DNA of 39,311 nucleotides from Bacillus pumilus (GCF_002744245.1 NZ_NKHG01000028.1:1-39311), one strand, 5' to 3'. Shown: positions 1 through 9,293, counted from the first letter of the stretch. Notes: generated from the letters alone by a model not told the origin. Numbers and translations: made by a program.

Positions 1-33
1 CAGTCCCGCGGAGAGAGGCTCTTTTTTGTATAT

Positions 34-315
34 TTACATGGCACGGTGTAATGCTTTCTGTACCTTTCGTTCGCACCTTATGTTGTATTGCTTCTTATGA
101 AGTTTATCCGTTTTAAACTGACCAATTACCCGGCGAACACCTTTGTCATAAATGATGAGCTCCCTGCATGTTTGATCATTTAACAACGCTTGAAACCAGC
201 TATATTTCTTAAGCTGTGCTGCGTTTCTTGAGATATCCTCTTCATCTACCTGTAAAAAAGGAATGTACGCAGCAAGGGAAAGATGTCTAAAATGAATCCC
301 ACATTCACTCCTCCT
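34..315 (-). pseudogene. Decayed small gene, function unknown
   Basis: On the minus strand a frame of about 93 codons is open from 315 to a TAA at 34-36. Its sequence looks coding (mixed charged and hydrophobic, for example QVDEEDISRNAAQ and basic KTDKLHKKQ near the C-terminus). It has no usable start codon. A strong ribosome binding site (AGGAGG, 310-315) precedes a GTG at 302 in another frame, which reads MGFILDIFP and then hits a stop. Joining that start to the long frame requires one extra base near 265-285, so this is probably a frameshifted gene of about 100 residues. I do not recognise the family. It may belong with the decayed gene upstream of it at 366-1104. Confidence 0.4.
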
Positions 316-365
316 TCATATGATATGTTACGCATAAAAAGAGAAAAGGTTTCATGAAAAGAGAT

Positions 366-1104
366 CTAAAAGCAATCCCAGTACATAAACCATTCTTTCG
401 TTTCTTTGTCGTAATAGAAATACATGGTGCCGTCAAAGAAGTAATCTGTCGCTTTATCACTTTCATTCACTTCGAATAAATCGACATATGACCAAGCTTC
501 CTCCCAGCATGGATAATCTATTTTTCTGCTTCGTTCCAATGGATTTGAAAGGGTTTGAGTCCTTCGACTTCTCGGGTGCCTCACATATCTGAATCGTCTT
601 GTTCCTGCCAGTCATTTGCTAGTTCAAGCAGCTTATTTGCCGCAAATAATTTGATAGAAGAATCCCATTTGTCTTGCTCGTGTATGAGCCGTCTAGCGGT
701 TTGAATACAGTCGTTTATTTCTTTATCTTCTCCAAGGTTGAAGTAGAGAAGGCATTTTTGATTGCCCCATTGGACAGCCGTTTCAAATAAGTCGAGTCCT
801 TTCACTAATTCAAATGTGCCTAGTTTTTCATCGCGATAAAAGACAGGTTTTTGTGCTTCTTCTACTATGTCCTGAGGCTCTCTATCCTCTGTATCTCGAT
901 CAATAAGTGATACCAGCATCAATTCGCCTTCGTCTTTTCGGTTGTCAAATGGCCATTTTCCTTCCATGCAATCAGTGGAATCGAAGCGGTCCAAAGAGAT
1001 TCTTTATCTGCGCCTACTCCAGAAGGTCCTGTGACGGCAATAATGTCTATTATTTCTTTTGAAAAGCTCTCTTCAAATGCGTTAATTTGTTGGTTTTTTT
1101 GCAT
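366..1104 (-). pseudogene. DUF2262-type protein gene, broken into three frames
   Basis: Three consecutive minus-strand pieces read as one protein. Piece 1 (1104 to about 960) holds AVTGPSGVGADKESLWTAS and IAWKE. Piece 2 (about 960 to 581) holds LGTFELVKGLDLFE and KLLELANDWQEQDD. Piece 3 (about 548 to 366) ends in FYYDKETKEWFMYWDCF. The order and motifs resemble the uncharacterised DUF2262 family as I remember it. Moving from piece 1 to 2 and from 2 to 3 each needs one added base; the second site is an A5 tract near 545-549 that would read through as A6. There is also a TGA at 581-583. The start at 1104 has AAGGAT upstream. The lesions make a product unlikely unless they are sequencing errors. 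No cellular role is known to me. Confidence 0.5.
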
Positions 1105-1373
1105 GGTATATCCTTCTGCCTGAGTTGTTTTTTGTGAACATAAGAATGATTACACCAAAATCTATATCTTTATCAGACCGTACATTGATAAAAGAAATCA
1201 AGTTTTTTTGCTTAAAACTGTTTTTAGATTTGCAGAAGGGGAGAGGATACATGGATTGCTGGAGGTTGAGTCACAATAAAGAAGAAATTAAGATAATAAG
1301 GATCAAATTTTGTATAAAATTGGATAATTAAGTCGAAAAGCCTAGGTTATTTTTCCTTTTCTTTATAATTACT

Positions 1374-1402
1374 TTGACACGATTAGATGAAAAAAGTAAA
1401 GT
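1374..1402 (+). promoter_or_regulatory. Possible sigma-A promoter upstream of yfnI
   Basis: TTGACA (1374-1379), a 17-base spacer and TAAAGT (1397-1402). The -35 is perfect and the -10 matches 4 of 6. A transcript from here would have a leader of about 265 bases before the LtaS-type gene. The interval 1105-1674 contains no convincing gene, only this site, the ECF-like site at 1506 and the inverted repeat at 1592. Confidence 0.4.
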
Positions 1403-1505
1403 AATAATGAGTGATTTACAAACCCTTCTTCATCCACTAAAACATGAAGTGTGTGTAAATTTAATGTGATTGGATATTTTCCCTTTTATTTACTCGTATT
1501 TTTTT

Positions 1506-1534
1506 TGAAACTTATGCTGCTTCTCATACGTTAT
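1506..1534 (+). promoter_or_regulatory. Possible ECF sigma (sigma-M type) promoter
   Basis: TGAAAC (1506-1511), 17 bases, then CGTTAT (1529-1534). B. subtilis ECF sigma factors (M, W, X) use a TGAAAC -35 and a CGT-type -10, and yfnI of B. subtilis is known as a sigma-M gene. The position, about 140 bases before the yfnI-like start, fits that regulation. The -10 is not the full CGTC of sigma-M. Confidence 0.45.
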
Positions 1535-1591
1535 ATTAAAGGAGCATCTTGATCCGCCGGAAACAGAGCATTGGAATGCTTTGCGAAGAAG

Positions 1592-1629
1592 ATTTACATT
1601 TACATTTGCAAAATGAATGTAAATTTTTT
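1592..1629 (+). promoter_or_regulatory. Inverted repeat with T-run in yfnI leader
   Basis: ATTTACATT (1592-1600) and AATGTAAAT (1616-1624) form a perfect 9-bp inverted repeat directly followed by TTTTTT. It could be a weak terminator or attenuator in the leader, or a protein-binding palindrome. The stem is AT-rich, so RNA folding would be weak. Confidence 0.3.
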
Positions 1630-1674
1630 ATGATTTCATGTATATCAATTTGTTAATAAGAAAGAAGAGGTTTT

Positions 1675-3618
1675 ATGAAAAAAATATTTGCGAACAAATA
1701 TAGCTTTTTTGTATTGGCTGTCCTTTTATTCTGGGCAAAATCGTATACAGCCTACAAGATGGACTTTAATTTAGGAGTAAAAGGTTCTTTTCAAGAGGGA
1801 CTTCTCTTATTAAATCCATTTAGTTCAGCCATTGTGTTTTTGGGACTTGCTCTCTTTTTAAAGGGGCGTAAATCGGCCATTGTTTTAATTGTGATTGATA
1901 TTATTATGACCGCACTTTTATATGCGAATGTAGCGTACTACCGTTTCTTTGATGACTTTTTGACTTTCTCAACAATGAAACAAGCAGGCAATCTTGGGGG
2001 AGGCATGACTGGCGGTGTGTTATCGAGCATTAAGCCGCATGATCTTTTGTACTTCCTTGATATCATCATCTTGATTGCCATTGTGATTTGGAGACCGGAA
2101 GTGAAGAAATTCCAAATGAAAAAGACGTTTGCACTGCTTATTGTGGCCGCTGGTGTTGGGTTGTTCTTTGTCAATCTGCATTTAGCTGAAAAGGATCGTC
2201 CAGAATTATTAACGAGAACATTTGATCATAAGTATGTTGTCAAATATTTAGGTGTTTATAATTATACGATTTATGACGGGGTACAATCAGCGCAAAACGC
2301 AACGCAGGTCGCAAATGCGAGCAGTGAAGATTTAACTGATGTCGTGAACTATACAGCTTCTCACTATGCGAAGCCAAATGCAGAGTATTTTGGCAAAGCG
2401 AAAGGTAAAAACATCATTAAAATCCATTTAGAGAGTTTCCAGTCGTTTTTAATTGATTACAAACTAAATGGAGAAGAAGTTACGCCGTTTTTAAACAAAC
2501 TGGCTCATGGAAAAGATGATTTTACGTATTTCGATAACTTCTTCCATCAGACAGGTCAAGGAAAGACAGCGGATGCTGAGCTGATGATGGATAATAGTAT
2601 GTTTGGCTTGCCGGAGGGTGCAGCGTTTGTGACAAAAGGTGAAAATACCTACCAATCACTTCCTGCCATTTTAAATCAAAAGGCAGATTATACTAGTGCA
2701 GTGCTTCACGGGGATTATAAATCTTTCTGGAACCGTGACACGATTTATAAGCATATGGGAATTGATAAATTCTTCGATGCCTCTTATTACAATATGGATG
2801 AAGAAAATCTTGTGAATATGGGGCTGAAGGATAAGCCGTTCTTTAAAGAGTCAATCCCAATGTTAGAATCATTGAAAAAACCATTTTATGCACACTTAAT
2901 GACACTGACAAATCACTATCCATTTAATTTAGATGAGAAAGATGCTACTATTCCAAAAGCAACAACTGGCGATAAAACAGTGGATAATTACTTCCAGACA
3001 GCAAGATATTTAGATGAGTCATTAGAGCAATTCTTTAAGGATTTGAAAAAATCAGGTCTGTATAAAGACTCAGTTATTTTATTATACGGTGACCATAACG
3101 GTATTTCTGAGAACCATAACCGTGCAATGAGTGAAATCCAAGGAAAAGAAATTACACCGTATCAAAATGCACAAAATCAGCGTGTACCGCTGATGATTCG
3201 TATTCCTGGTAAACAGGGCGGCGTGAATCATACGTATGGCGGTGAGGTAGACGTGATGCCAACGCTTCTCCACTTACAAGGGATCGATTCAAATGAGTAC
3301 GTGAATTTTGGGACAGATCTATTTTCTAAAAAACATGATCAAACAGTTGCATTCCGTAACGGAAACTATGTGACACCAAAATACACACTTGTAGATAATA
3401 CTGTCTACGACACGAAAACGGGTAAAGTGATGAACCAAAATAAAAAGACAGAGGCGATCAAAGCCCGTGTGGATAATCAGTTAAGCCTTTCAGATAAAGT
3501 GCTCTACAGGGATCTTCTTCGATTCCATAAGCTATCTGATTTTAAACCAGTGAATCCATCTGATTATTTCTATGGTAAAACAGACAAAGAGCAAGAAGCG
3601 GATTCTTCTGCTAAGTAA
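1675..3618 (+). CDS. yfnI: Lipoteichoic acid synthase, LtaS family (YfnI-like)
   Basis: Polyglycerol-phosphate (lipoteichoic acid) synthase that transfers glycerol phosphate from phosphatidylglycerol outside the membrane. The 647 residues are about normal. The first ~180 residues contain five hydrophobic segments; the extracellular sulfatase-like domain follows. The nucleophile Thr lies in GKTADAE (T298), with LESFQS before it and LYGDHNG and HYPFN later as metal and substrate motifs. The N-terminus (FWAKSYTAYKMDFNLG) resembles the B. subtilis paralogue YfnI more than LtaS itself, but four paralogues exist and the choice is from memory. The ATG at 1675 is preceded by GAAGAGG. An ECF-type promoter candidate lies upstream and a terminator follows, so it is probably monocistronic and envelope-stress responsive. 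Confidence 0.88.
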   Translation: MKKIFANKYSFFVLAVLLFWAKSYTAYKMDFNLGVKGSFQEGLLLLNPFSSAIVFLGLALFLKGRKSAIVLIVIDIIMTALLYANVAYYRFFDDFLTFSTMKQAGNLGGGMTGGVLSSIKPHDLLYFLDIIILIAIVIWRPEVKKFQMKKTFALLIVAAGVGLFFVNLHLAEKDRPELLTRTFDHKYVVKYLGVYNYTIYDGVQSAQNATQVANASSEDLTDVVNYTASHYAKPNAEYFGKAKGKNIIKIHLESFQSFLIDYKLNGEEVTPFLNKLAHGKDDFTYFDNFFHQTGQGKTADAELMMDNSMFGLPEGAAFVTKGENTYQSLPAILNQKADYTSAVLHGDYKSFWNRDTIYKHMGIDKFFDASYYNMDEENLVNMGLKDKPFFKESIPMLESLKKPFYAHLMTLTNHYPFNLDEKDATIPKATTGDKTVDNYFQTARYLDESLEQFFKDLKKSGLYKDSVILLYGDHNGISENHNRAMSEIQGKEITPYQNAQNQRVPLMIRIPGKQGGVNHTYGGEVDVMPTLLHLQGIDSNEYVNFGTDLFSKKHDQTVAFRNGNYVTPKYTLVDNTVYDTKTGKVMNQNKKTEAIKARVDNQLSLSDKVLYRDLLRFHKLSDFKPVNPSDYFYGKTDKEQEADSSAK

Positions 3619-3628
3619 CTGAGTTTTG

Positions 3629-3657
3629 GGCAAGCACAGAAAGGTGCTTGCCTTTTT
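3629..3657 (+). terminator. Intrinsic terminator after yfnI
   Basis: GGCAAGCAC (3629-3637) pairs with GTGCTTGCC (3644-3652), loop of 6, followed by TTTTTC. Confidence 0.85.
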
Positions 3658-3669
3658 CTCTCTCACCGC

Positions 3670-3698
3670 TTGATTTGTTGGCAAAATATGTTTATATT
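3670..3698 (+). promoter_or_regulatory. Sigma-A promoter of the signal peptidase gene
   Basis: TTGATT (3670-3675), 17-base spacer, TATATT (3693-3698; 5 of 6). Initiation near 3705 would give a leader of about 70 bases that includes the overlapping hairpins at 3718-3750. Confidence 0.55.
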
Positions 3699-3717
3699 TA
3701 GGAAGAACAAGCGTGAC

Positions 3718-3750
3718 CGTCAGTAAGTAGCTGACGAAACTCATTTCGTC
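3718..3750 (+). promoter_or_regulatory. Two mutually exclusive hairpins in the leader
   Basis: CGTCAG (3718-3723) can pair with CTGACG (3731-3736), and GACGAAA (3733-3739) can pair with TTTCGTC (3744-3750). The two stems share bases 3733-3736 so both cannot form at once. The second stem ends 13 bases before the Shine-Dalgarno site of the signal peptidase gene. This geometry could switch translation, but no ligand or regulator is evident. Confidence 0.35.
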
Positions 3751-3773
3751 CTAGGGGATTTCAGGAGGAGCTT

Positions 3774-4340
3774 ATGACAACAAATACAAAAACACAAAAA
3801 AAGAAATCAGAATTATGGGGCTGGATCAAAGCCATTTTAATTGCATTCATTGCTGTTTTTATCATTCGTAATTTTTTATTTGCGCCGTATATTGTCAAAG
3901 GGTCTTCTATGGACCCGACATTGCATAATACAGAGCGGGTCTTTGTGAATAAAACCGTCGATTATTTCGGTGATTATAAACGAGGACAGATCATTGTACT
4001 TGATGGTGAAGACCGCAGTACTCATTACGTGAAGCGATTGATTGGTTTACCAGGTGATAAAATTGAAATGAAAAATGACCAGCTGTACGTCAATGATCAA
4101 AAAGTGGCGGAGCCTTATTTAGCGTCAAACAAAAAGAAAGCAGCCGCAGATGGTACCTTGCTGACGCCTGATTTTGGTCCTCTTACAGTCCCGAAAGGAA
4201 AGTACTTTGTCATGGGTGACAATCGCCAGAATTCAATGGACAGCCGCAACGGTCTAGGTCTTTTTACAAAAAGTGATATTCAAGGGACAACATCATTTGT
4301 GTTTTATCCTTTCCAAGATATTCGGTTACTTAATCATTAA
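3774..4340 (+). CDS. lepB: Type I signal peptidase (SipS/SipT type)
   Basis: Membrane-bound signal peptidase I that removes signal peptides from exported preproteins. The 188 residues have one N-terminal membrane anchor (about 18-38) and then the S26 catalytic domain facing outside. The serine is S45 in GSSMDPT and the general-base lysine is K87 in HYVKRLIGLPGD; MGDNRQNSMDSRNGLG is the conserved box further on. Size and single anchor are those of the Bacillus P-type enzymes. AGGAGG lies 5 bases before the ATG. It has its own promoter and a bidirectional terminator shared with metY. The chromosome probably carries other sip paralogues, so I do not assign S, T, U or V. Confidence 0.95.
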   Translation: MTTNTKTQKKKSELWGWIKAILIAFIAVFIIRNFLFAPYIVKGSSMDPTLHNTERVFVNKTVDYFGDYKRGQIIVLDGEDRSTHYVKRLIGLPGDKIEMKNDQLYVNDQKVAEPYLASNKKKAAADGTLLTPDFGPLTVPKGKYFVMGDNRQNSMDSRNGLGLFTKSDIQGTTSFVFYPFQDIRLLNH

Positions 4341-4341
4341 G

Positions 4342-4377
4342 AAAAAAGCAAGCACACAGCTGTGTGCTTGCTTTTTT
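4342..4377. terminator. Bidirectional terminator between lepB and metY
   Basis: A perfect 36-base palindrome with each arm AAAAAAGCAAGCACACAG or its complement, giving T-runs on both strands between two convergent genes. Confidence 0.9.
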
Positions 4378-4385
4378 CTATTTCA

Positions 4386-5696
<1,311 letters not shown>

Positions 5697-5737
5697 TTAG
5701 ATAAAACCAACTATTTTGATAAGAAATATTTAATAAG

Positions 5738-5766
5738 ACTATAAATCTTGTTTCATTCCCGGTCAA
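5738..5766 (-). promoter_or_regulatory. Sigma-A promoter of metY
   Basis: On the minus strand TTGACC (5766-5761), a 17-base spacer and TATAGT (5743-5738). Initiation near 5731 leaves a leader of about 52 bases. Confidence 0.65.
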
Positions 5767-6536
5767 TCATTTTTTAGATAAATCTGAAAAAACAATAAAT
5801 ATAGTTGGATGGTGGAAATAGAGTGTATGAGCATGTGTATACTGAAAACATAGAATCGCTGATCGGTCAACCGAAGGCTCTATCACTACAAAAATGGGTG
5901 ATGGGCCTTTTTTATGTTGAAACAAACCATTCGAGTGCTTGAAGACATGAAGATCATTGGAGGCCTTGAGACAGATGATGATGAAAAGCTTGAGATAGGA
6001 GAAAGACACATCACAAAACCAGATCAGAATTTGAGAAAACAGATGAGTTGTTGCTGACTGATGGACCAGATCACATGAAAAAGAAACAAAGGATCACTCT
6101 CTTTTTGATTCTAGCAAGGTGTGATCAAGCAGCGGTTGGTTTTAAAAACAATGGAAAAGAGATTCAGCAAAGTTTAAACCCATTGCTTGTAGCAAAGGAA
6201 AAGCGTTTGACCAATCATTTGAAAAAGAAGGCGTGATAGTAAAGTGGGAATTTTCAAAGCGCTCTTCTCCAAATTGAAGGGGTTGCTGCTAATCAATTAG
6301 ATTTTTCATAGGAAGAAAAGAAGGATAGAAGGTAAGGGCTTTTTTCCCAATGAACTTTCTTGTATATACATATTTTGAGTGACAAGAGAAGAAGGAAAAT
6401 ATGCTCACTCTTTTGTTGGAATTATCAGTAAATATTTCATAATTGGTGTGATAACGACATGAAATTAGGACTTTTATATCTGATATATCGGGGGAATTCT
6501 TTCTACCTCACAAAAAAGAAAGAATATATAGAGGAG
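5767..6536. other. Long interval without an intact gene
   Basis: Roughly 770 bases upstream of the peptide operon hold only short frames on both strands. A plus-strand frame from ATG 5914 reads MLKQTIRVLEDMKII and then an acidic stretch before stopping after 47 codons, with no ribosome binding site. Further debris (for example VGFKNNGKEIQQSLNPLL, around 6145-6200) looks like former coding sequence. A terminator-like hairpin is at 5874. I see no tRNA, riboswitch or mobile element here; it reads like an eroded gene region. Confidence 0.4.
5874..5913 (+). terminator. Terminator-like hairpin in the gene-poor interval
   Basis: The arm beginning AAGGCTCTATCAC (5874-5886) largely complements GTGATGGGCCTT (5898-5909), with one bulge, and is followed by TTTTTT. 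No gene on the plus strand ends just before it, so it may close a lost gene or a small RNA. Confidence 0.4.
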
Positions 6537-6658
6537 ATGATGAAAAAGGACTATTTCAAAAAAAGATGGTTTGTTTGACATTATTTGGGTTTGTTAGTTC
6601 TAATGGAGTGATGAAATCTAGTGAAAAAGAGAGGGTTCATACAGTTAAAAGTAAATAA
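6537..6658 (+). pseudogene. Small signal-peptide-like peptide gene, frameshifted
   Basis: AGAGGAG precedes ATG-ATG at 6537/6540, which reads MMKKDYFKKRWFV and stops at 6578. Seven A residues lie at 6558-6564. One additional A would join the start to the frame of 6566-6658, giving a peptide of about 40 residues with a basic N-terminus (MMKKDYFKKK), a hydrophobic core (MVCLTLFGFV) and a polar tail ending RVHTVKSK. That shape resembles small exported signalling precursors such as Phr or PapR peptides, but no sequence match is claimed. It lies just upstream of the peptide operon promoter on the same strand. It could also be a chance arrangement. Confidence 0.3.
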
Positions 6659-6716
6659 TTGAATAAAAAGTCACATTTTATCCAAAGGTGTGTTCGGTCA
6701 AAAATGGGATCTTCTG

Positions 6717-6744
6717 TTGATGTTTGGAGTGTGACGCCTATGAT
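6717..6744 (+). promoter_or_regulatory. Sigma-A promoter of the peptide operon
   Basis: TTGATG (6717-6722), 16-base spacer, TATGAT (6739-6744; 5 of 6). Initiation near 6751 gives a leader of about 24 bases to the peptide ATG. A small palindrome ATGAT-ACG-ATCAT (6740-6752) overlaps the -10 and start point and could be an operator. Transcription from here excludes the upstream TTG at 6724 as a start. Confidence 0.55.
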
Positions 6745-6774
6745 ACGATCATCATAAGCTGGGAGGTGAAAAGT

Positions 6775-6987
6775 ATGACTTATGCAGCGCCGCAAGTTGA
6801 CTATACCACTATGGAACCTGCTATTATGGACCAAGCTTGGTTCTTAGTATTTGTTGCAGTCCTTCTGGGATTGGGAGCAACAGTTGTTCTAGGAGCAGCA
6901 GTTTGGTGTTTAGCAAACGGCAAGGGTAGCTTTACAGGAGCCGTTCAGTGGGAAAGTGGCTTAAAAGTCAAAATTGAATGTAAGTAG
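6775..6987 (+). CDS. Hydrophobic two-cysteine peptide, candidate bacteriocin/RiPP precursor
   Basis: A 70-residue peptide that I cannot assign to a family. Residues 1-20 are polar and acidic (MTYAAPQVDYTTMEPAIMDQ) and could be a leader. Residues 21-47 form one long hydrophobic Gly/Ala-rich helix. The last 23 residues are polar to basic. The only cysteines are C45, at the helix end, and C69, next to last (IECK), so a 24-residue disulfide or other crosslink is possible. Tryptophans at 22, 44 and 59 are typical of membrane-active peptides. The ATG is chosen because GGGAGGTG (6761-6768) lies 6 bases upstream. The gene comes first in an operon with an ABC exporter, an RRE/M50 protease and small membrane proteins, which supports a secreted or self-targeting peptide. 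A holin-like or signalling role remains possible. Confidence 0.8.
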   Translation: MTYAAPQVDYTTMEPAIMDQAWFLVFVAVLLGLGATVVLGAAVWCLANGKGSFTGAVQWESGLKVKIECK

Positions 6988-7031
6988 CTATACTTAGGAT
7001 TCATCTTTTTACTTCTAAGATATGACACCAG

Positions 7032-7075
7032 GGCTAAACCGTCTGTGGCGGGCGGTTTAGCCTGATCTGTTTTTA
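7032..7075 (+). terminator. Hairpin/attenuator between peptide and exporter genes
   Basis: GGCTAAACCG (7032-7041) pairs perfectly with CGGTTTAGCC (7053-7062), 11-base loop, then TGATCTGTTTTT. Because the next gene starts 28 bases later with no clear promoter between, it probably acts as a partial terminator that makes peptide mRNA more abundant than exporter mRNA. Confidence 0.75.
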
Positions 7076-7102
7076 AAGAATATGCAGACACTTGGAGGTT
7101 AT

Positions 7103-7849
7103 ATGTTTACGATCGAGAATTTAACTAAGACGTATAAAAATAATGTGACTGCTGTCAATGACTTTCATTTAAAGATCGCCCCTCATCAAATTGTTGCTGT
7201 TGCTGGTCCAAATGGATCTGGTAAAACAACGATGATTAACTGTATACTCGGGATCATTAAGCATACAGAAGGAACGATTCACATAAAGGATGTGACAAAT
7301 GATGATCCATCCTTTAAAAAACAAGCAGCCTATGTTCCGGATGATCTGCTGCTCCCTGAAGCATTGACTGGTGCTGAATATTTAGATTTTGTTTCCTCTA
7401 TGTATGAATGTAAAACAAATCATAGAAGAAATCAACTAATTGAATTGTTTGATATGGACTCAGCTTTATCAAGACCGATCGAAACATATTCACATGGTAT
7501 GAAAAAAAAGACACAGCTGATTGCCGCTTTTATGCTTGATAGTCAATTGGTGATCATGGATGAGCCCTTTAGAGGACTTGATATTGAAGCGGTTATAAAC
7601 ACAAAAAAACTCATGAAGCGTTATGCCGAGCAACATGGTGCGATCTTGCTTTCAACGCATGATATGCTTTCAGCGGAAGAGCTGTGCCACAAAATTGCCA
7701 TTATTTCTAAGGGAAATAAAATGGATGAAGGAACAGTTTCAGCCTTAAAAGAGAAGTATCAATCTAGCACACTGGAACAAGTGTTTCTGAAAGCTTCAAT
7801 GTTAAGTGATAGGGGTGCACATTTTGATGAAATCATTAATCATTTCTAA
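7103..7849 (+). CDS. ABC transporter ATP-binding protein of the peptide operon
   Basis: ATPase subunit (248 residues) of an export or immunity ABC transporter. Walker A is AGPNGSGKTT (about 34-43), the Q-loop region reads AAYVPDD, the signature is the unorthodox YSHGMKKK, Walker B is LVIMDEPFRGLD (about 148-159) and the H-loop is LLSTHD. The degenerate signature is usual for bacteriocin-immunity ATPases of the BcrA/SkfE/AlbC kind. I start it at ATG 7103, after GGAGG at 7094-7098, rather than at ATG 7082, which has no ribosome binding site. The next gene begins inside its 3' end, so the two are translationally coupled and should form one transporter. Confidence 0.92.
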   Translation: MFTIENLTKTYKNNVTAVNDFHLKIAPHQIVAVAGPNGSGKTTMINCILGIIKHTEGTIHIKDVTNDDPSFKKQAAYVPDDLLLPEALTGAEYLDFVSSMYECKTNHRRNQLIELFDMDSALSRPIETYSHGMKKKTQLIAAFMLDSQLVIMDEPFRGLDIEAVINTKKLMKRYAEQHGAILLSTHDMLSAEELCHKIAIISKGNKMDEGTVSALKEKYQSSTLEQVFLKASMLSDRGAHFDEIINHF

Positions 7850-9293
7850 AATGATGCTTAAAATGTGGCAGCAGGAGATGTATAAGCTCTTTGATACTCA
7901 AACGAAGCGAATCATTGTGGTCTTATTCTTTTTGTTTGCAGTCACAATGGGGGCCATCATTGGATACAGTTTTACAGGTGTCTTTATGAAGGCTTTCTTA
8001 AATGGAGATGAACGTTCACTTGGACTGTTGGTTGTATCAATGGCGATCAATGCATCCATTTTTACAAGCCTGTTGTTTGTTCTGATCAAGGTCAGAACGC
8101 CCGAACAGGATCGATTTTCTATGCAGCTCAGCTGGTTTCCACTTTCGACCTTTCAGAAAAGCCTTGGATACTTCATTCCGATGGTGACAGTGGTGGCAGG
8201 GCTCGTTTTATTCTTTATCGGCATCTTGCTTTTACCTAATTTTATTGCCCAAGGAATCGGTATTTTCTTTATCCTTACTTTTTTCTTGATGGTGCTTTTG
8301 CAATCGCTGTTTGTCCTAACACTTTTGCAGTTCATTTACAACATAACCTATTTGCTCGTTCTAAAATTAAAATTACCGTTGCAAAAATTTGCAGCGATAT
8401 TTGTTTTATTGGCGCTAGTTGTTGCGTATGGAATGACGCATTTTGACATCAGCAAAATTCAGCAATCATATATCCAGTTTGATTATCATTTGATGTATTT
8501 TACAGCCCCATTTTTCCTTGCAGCACAAGGGATGTCTCCTCAAGGAGTGAATTATGGGATCTTGATTCTGTTCATCCTATTATCTGCAGGCGGCGCGTTT
8601 CTTTCTCTTGCTCTTATGCCGATTATGGCAGAGAAAAAAGCGTTAACTTTTTTAAACAAATTACCATTCTCGTCTTCAAAAAAGTGGTCACTCATTGTAA
8701 AGGAAATCAAATCACAGGTGAGAAATGAAGAAAACATTTTAAACTTTCTCATTCTCCTTATCGTGATCTTATTTGTCCGCTATCAGTTTGCCTTCCGCTT
8801 TGAAGGAGAAGCCTTTTTTGTTCTATGTGCTCTAGCTGGATTAACAGCCTTTAATTCATTTGGCAATGATAAGCGAATGCTAGGGATGTATAAAACATTT
8901 GGTCTAAGGTCGTGGGAAGTGGCTCTGTATAAGTTTATCGGACTTCTGCTCGTTGGCGTGATGCAAATTGCTTTATTCATGCTCACAACACTGACGCTCC
9001 CTGATCAGATTTTGAACGTATTGATCGGTGCTGCTGTCTTGTGTAATGCAACTGCTCTCTTTTATGTCGTGGGTATTTTACTGCCCCTTGATCGAAATAA
9101 TCCATACACAGGCATTTTTTCGTTTGGAGCGCTTATTTTAATCATGATCCCAATTGTATTTATTGGAAACTACGTCATAGGGGAGTCAAGCCAAATGCTT
9201 CAGTGGCTGCTTGTGGCAGGATTTGAAGGTCTGCTCATCTTTGCCATATACAAAGGTTTTTCATGGAGGTATTCACATGATTCAACTTCTTAA
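7827..9293 (+). CDS. Large membrane permease partner of the ABC ATPase
   Basis: A 488-residue polytopic membrane protein, with about ten or more hydrophobic segments separated by short basic loops and a longer soluble loop around KSQVRNEENI. Its start overlaps the ATPase gene by 23 bases, so it is inferred to be the membrane subunit of that transporter. In size it is comparable to SkfF/AlbD-type permeases of Bacillus peptide-toxin operons, but I see no diagnostic motif. Start choice: ATG 7827 with AGGGG at 7811-7815; a GTG at 7806 in the same frame is the alternative. It may export the mature peptide or pump it out of the membrane as self-protection. Confidence 0.85.
   Translation: MKSLIISKMMLKMWQQEMYKLFDTQTKRIIVVLFFLFAVTMGAIIGYSFTGVFMKAFLNGDERSLGLLVVSMAINASIFTSLLFVLIKVRTPEQDRFSMQLSWFPLSTFQKSLGYFIPMVTVVAGLVLFFIGILLLPNFIAQGIGIFFILTFFLMVLLQSLFVLTLLQFIYNITYLLVLKLKLPLQKFAAIFVLLALVVAYGMTHFDISKIQQSYIQFDYHLMYFTAPFFLAAQGMSPQGVNYGILILFILLSAGGAFLSLALMPIMAEKKALTFLNKLPFSSSKKWSLIVKEIKSQVRNEENILNFLILLIVILFVRYQFAFRFEGEAFFVLCALAGLTAFNSFGNDKRMLGMYKTFGLRSWEVALYKFIGLLLVGVMQIALFMLTTLTLPDQILNVLIGAAVLCNATALFYVVGILLPLDRNNPYTGIFSFGALILIMIPIVFIGNYVIGESSQMLQWLLVAGFEGLLIFAIYKGFSWRYSHDSTS

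Noticed and set aside
1125..1331. Plus-strand frame of 68 codons in the yfnI upstream region
   Set aside because: No ribosome binding site, low-complexity AT-rich composition and no family resemblance.
5820..5913. T-box leader suggested by the hairpin with T-run
   Set aside because: No T-box sequence or specifier loop seen, and no aminoacyl-tRNA synthetase or amino acid gene follows.
5767..6009. Minus-strand frame of 80 codons upstream of metY
   Set aside because: It starts across the metY promoter region with no ribosome binding site and looks like a chance frame in eroded DNA.
6724..6774. TTG start extending the peptide gene by 17 codons
   Set aside because: It lies upstream of the inferred transcription start and has no ribosome binding site, while ATG 6775 has an excellent one.
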